This document shows positions 62,626 through 64,000 of a stretch of 64,000 bases of DNA, piece after piece. Position 1 is the stretch's first letter, and each line of letters begins with the position of its first letter. The notes beneath the pieces are model-generated. The model was not told the DNA's origin, made no database searches, and worked only from the letters and a program-made list of their open reading frames with translations. The DNA comes from an uncultured Spartobacteria bacterium (GTDB lineage: Bacteria > Verrucomicrobiota > Verrucomicrobiia > Chthoniobacterales > Chthoniobacteraceae), in the NCBI GenBank assembly GCA_903901425.1, contig CAIURC010000005.1, positions 99,273 to 163,272 on the forward strand, given 5' to 3'. The position numbers were made by a program, and so were the translations under genes.

Positions 62626-62835
62626 AATAGATGTGAAAATGATAGGGGGCGCCCACGGAACAACCCTCCGGGCGATCAGGGAGCAAACACCATGAGGGGG
62701 TTTTTGGGCAAGGCAGAAGGGAGTTGGCGCCCAGAGAGAAGCCGAACCGTCGGGGTATTAGGGTCGAATGGTGCCTCGATTAAAAGGTGGGCTCGTGACG
62801 GAGAAGCATTTTAAGCACTTCACCAGAGGAAACCC

Positions 62836-63135
62836 GGGGACAGACCACGAACGCCTAGGGTATATTGTGATTTATGGGAGCTGTGGGGAGCTGTGGGGAC
62901 AGACCACGGTTTTGCGCGCTCGCCGTTGGTTCGCCGCGGGTGGGCCCTCTGGCATTGGTGGGCCTGCTGGCCAGACGTCAAATAACTCCGGCAGCCTGAA
63001 ACTGGGGACAGACCACAGTTTTGGGGGGCAGACCATGGTTTTTGCGGGGAGAGGCCACGGTTTTTGCTTCACCGGAGGAAAGTCGGGGACAGACCACGAA
63101 CGCCTGGGCACGAACGCCTGGGGACAGACCACGGT
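62836..63135. repeat. REP-like repeat cluster next to a RAYT-type transposase
   Basis: Five copies of ggggacagaccac(g/a) start at 62836, 62895, 63004, 63085 and 63120, plus degenerate copies near 63025 and 63046. They are followed alternately by gaacgcctrgg and ggttttgcgc. The reverse strand reads cgtggtctgtcccc. The 757-bp gap 62626-63382 has no credible gene; frames through it are repeat-derived. Confidence 0.8.
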
Positions 63136-63305
63136 TTTGCGCAGTGGAAGTTCCAGCCAGTGGAAGTTCCAACGAGACCTTGGATGCGTGTTTTGGCGCC
63201 TTGGTCGCGGCAACAGGTCCGTTAGCGCGGTGTCTCACGCGAAAAAACGGTGCCTGAACGGTGTCCGGACCTGCCGCCAACCTCGAACCAGCCAAAATCC
63301 GGGCA

Positions 63306-63342
63306 GCACAAAAAAGGCGAACAACGTTCGCCTTTTTTGTGC
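63306..63342. terminator. Strong bidirectional intrinsic terminator
   Basis: A 17-bp perfect stem (gcacaaaaaaggcgaac with gttcgccttttttgtgc) around an aac loop, with A and T runs on both sides of the GC core. It lies 41 bp after the transposase stop on the minus strand and would also stop plus-strand transcripts. Confidence 0.9.
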
Positions 63343-63382
63343 TTTTGTCTGGCTGCTTTTAGTTCAACCGGCAGCCGCCGGT

Positions 63383-64000
63383 TTACGTCTTCCGGGAAAA
63401 CGCTTCCGGAACAGTGATCGCCTGTTTCCTCACCGGCCCGAGCACCGCAATGCCAGGCAGATCCACCCCCACAGGCTGCAGCGCCCCTTTCTTGCGCCGC
63501 GCTCCAAATTGCCCTCGGTACCTCTCAAACACTTCCTCCACAAAATCCTCGCTCCCCACCGCCAGGCCCTCCGTAAAATACAGGTTCCGGCACCGGGACG
63601 CCTCAAACGCACTCAGCTTGCCTCCCTTGCGAAGCACCTCCTCAACCCGTTCCGGATCAATCCCCAAACGCCCCCCAGTCCCGTCCTCCGAAGGTTCCCT
63701 CGCCTCCCCCTTCTCGAACAAATACATCCGGTACCGCTCCAACGCCCGGTGCATTTCCTGTTCGGGCGTTTCCCCCGACCTGGGCGAATCCAGACATTCC
63801 ATCACAATCTTTCTGATTCCCTCCAACGCCTGCACACCGCCGCGCATTGCCGCCCCGTACCCGGACCACTGATAGTCCCCAGGATCCTCCACCATCCCAG
63901 CACGGACCGGGTTCAGGTCCACATAGGCGGAAACCAACGGGACCACCCGCTCGGTGTTCTCCAGTTGCACGCTCCGGTAACGCCCCTCCCAGAGCGTACC
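63383..64000 (-). CDS. REP-associated tyrosine transposase-like (RAYT, Y1_Tnp), 5' part outside window
   Basis: The frame is open to the right edge of the window. The first visible residues (GTLWEGRYRSVQLE) and AYVDLNPVRAGMVEDPGDYQ, then WSGYGAA are hallmark blocks of the Y1_Tnp RAYT family; the catalytic Tyr/His sites that precede them lie outside. The C-terminal ~120 residues include RCRNLYFTEGLAVGSEDFV and end EAFSRKT. RAYTs are single-strand transposases that maintain REP repeats; the adjacent repeat cluster is the likely substrate. Confidence 0.88.
   Translation of the reverse strand, partial: GTLWEGRYRSVQLENTERVVPLVSAYVDLNPVRAGMVEDPGDYQWSGYGAAMRGGVQALEGIRKIVMECLDSPRSGETPEQEMHRALERYRMYLFEKGEAREPSEDGTGGRLGIDPERVEEVLRKGGKLSAFEASRCRNLYFTEGLAVGSEDFVEEVFERYRGQFGARRKKGALQPVGVDLPGIAVLGPVRKQAITVPEAFSRKT

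Noticed and set aside
62872..63213. Open frame of 113 codons in the repeat region
   Set aside because: Its translation is built from repeated TVVCPQ/WSVP-type units derived from the ggggacagaccac repeats; no independent coding signal.

Overview
The window is GC-rich, densely coded bacterial chromosome, most likely from a member of the Verrucomicrobiota. This assignment is an inference. It rests on a TIGR02597-like secreted protein next to a giant MBG/YDG-repeat protein, many secreted PQQ/Vgb beta-propellers, a DUF5117/DUF4953-type metalloprotease, and RAYT/REP-like repeats. No rRNA, tRNA, CRISPR array or prophage was seen.

Layout. 1-8.98 kb: a partial FlgD-like protein and a GH57 branching enzyme on the minus strand; a secretin/OstA/STN fusion and an esterase on the plus strand; then MFS transporter, HDOD protein and MBL hydrolase on the minus strand. 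9.2-14.4 kb (+): sugar dehydrogenase, sulfocyanin-like cupredoxin, FdhD and a YdeP-type molybdenum oxidoreductase. 14.5-18.1 kb (-): a zinc-ribbon ExbB/MotA protein with two ExbD-like partners. 18.2-19.4 kb (+): a lone ketoacyl synthase. 19.4-22.4 kb: a CpxAR-like two-component system divergent from an EF-hand, His-rich repeat protein, with a palindrome between them. 22.5-32.9 kb (+): an alpha/beta hydrolase, a TIGR02597-like protein and a 2676-residue MBG protein.

32.96-38.3 kb (-): a tightly overlapping operon of ClpP-like protein, VWA protein, PP2C phosphatase, YegI-like kinase and a sigma-70-like protein without region 4. It extends the TerY-P signalling triad and is the best candidate here for an under-described system. 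38.3-44.4 kb: SWIM and SNF2 proteins, an amidohydrolase and a HigBA toxin-antitoxin pair, interspersed with copies of one intergenic repeat family. 44.4-51.8 kb (-): secreted beta-propellers, a large zinc protease and a Tat-exported FAD oxidoreductase. 52.1-53.4 kb (-): an ECF sigma operon with a membrane protein (possible anti-sigma) and a Spy/CnrX-like protein. The ECF gene has an ECF-type promoter (TGTAACC-N16-CGTCT), and the same motif with identical spacing precedes the hydrolase at 22.5 kb, so the two loci probably share a regulon. 53.6-55.2 kb (+): an NfeD-type membrane protease.

55.3-59.5 kb: a GDSL esterase remnant, then an L-fucose-type oxidative cluster (lactonase, zinc alcohol dehydrogenase, aldo/keto reductase) divergent from an AraC regulator. 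59.5-62.6 kb (-): 6-phosphogluconolactonase, SixA, FabG and a Gfo/Idh/MocA oxidoreductase. 62.6-64 kb: REP-like repeats, a strong bidirectional terminator and the 3' part of a RAYT-type transposase.
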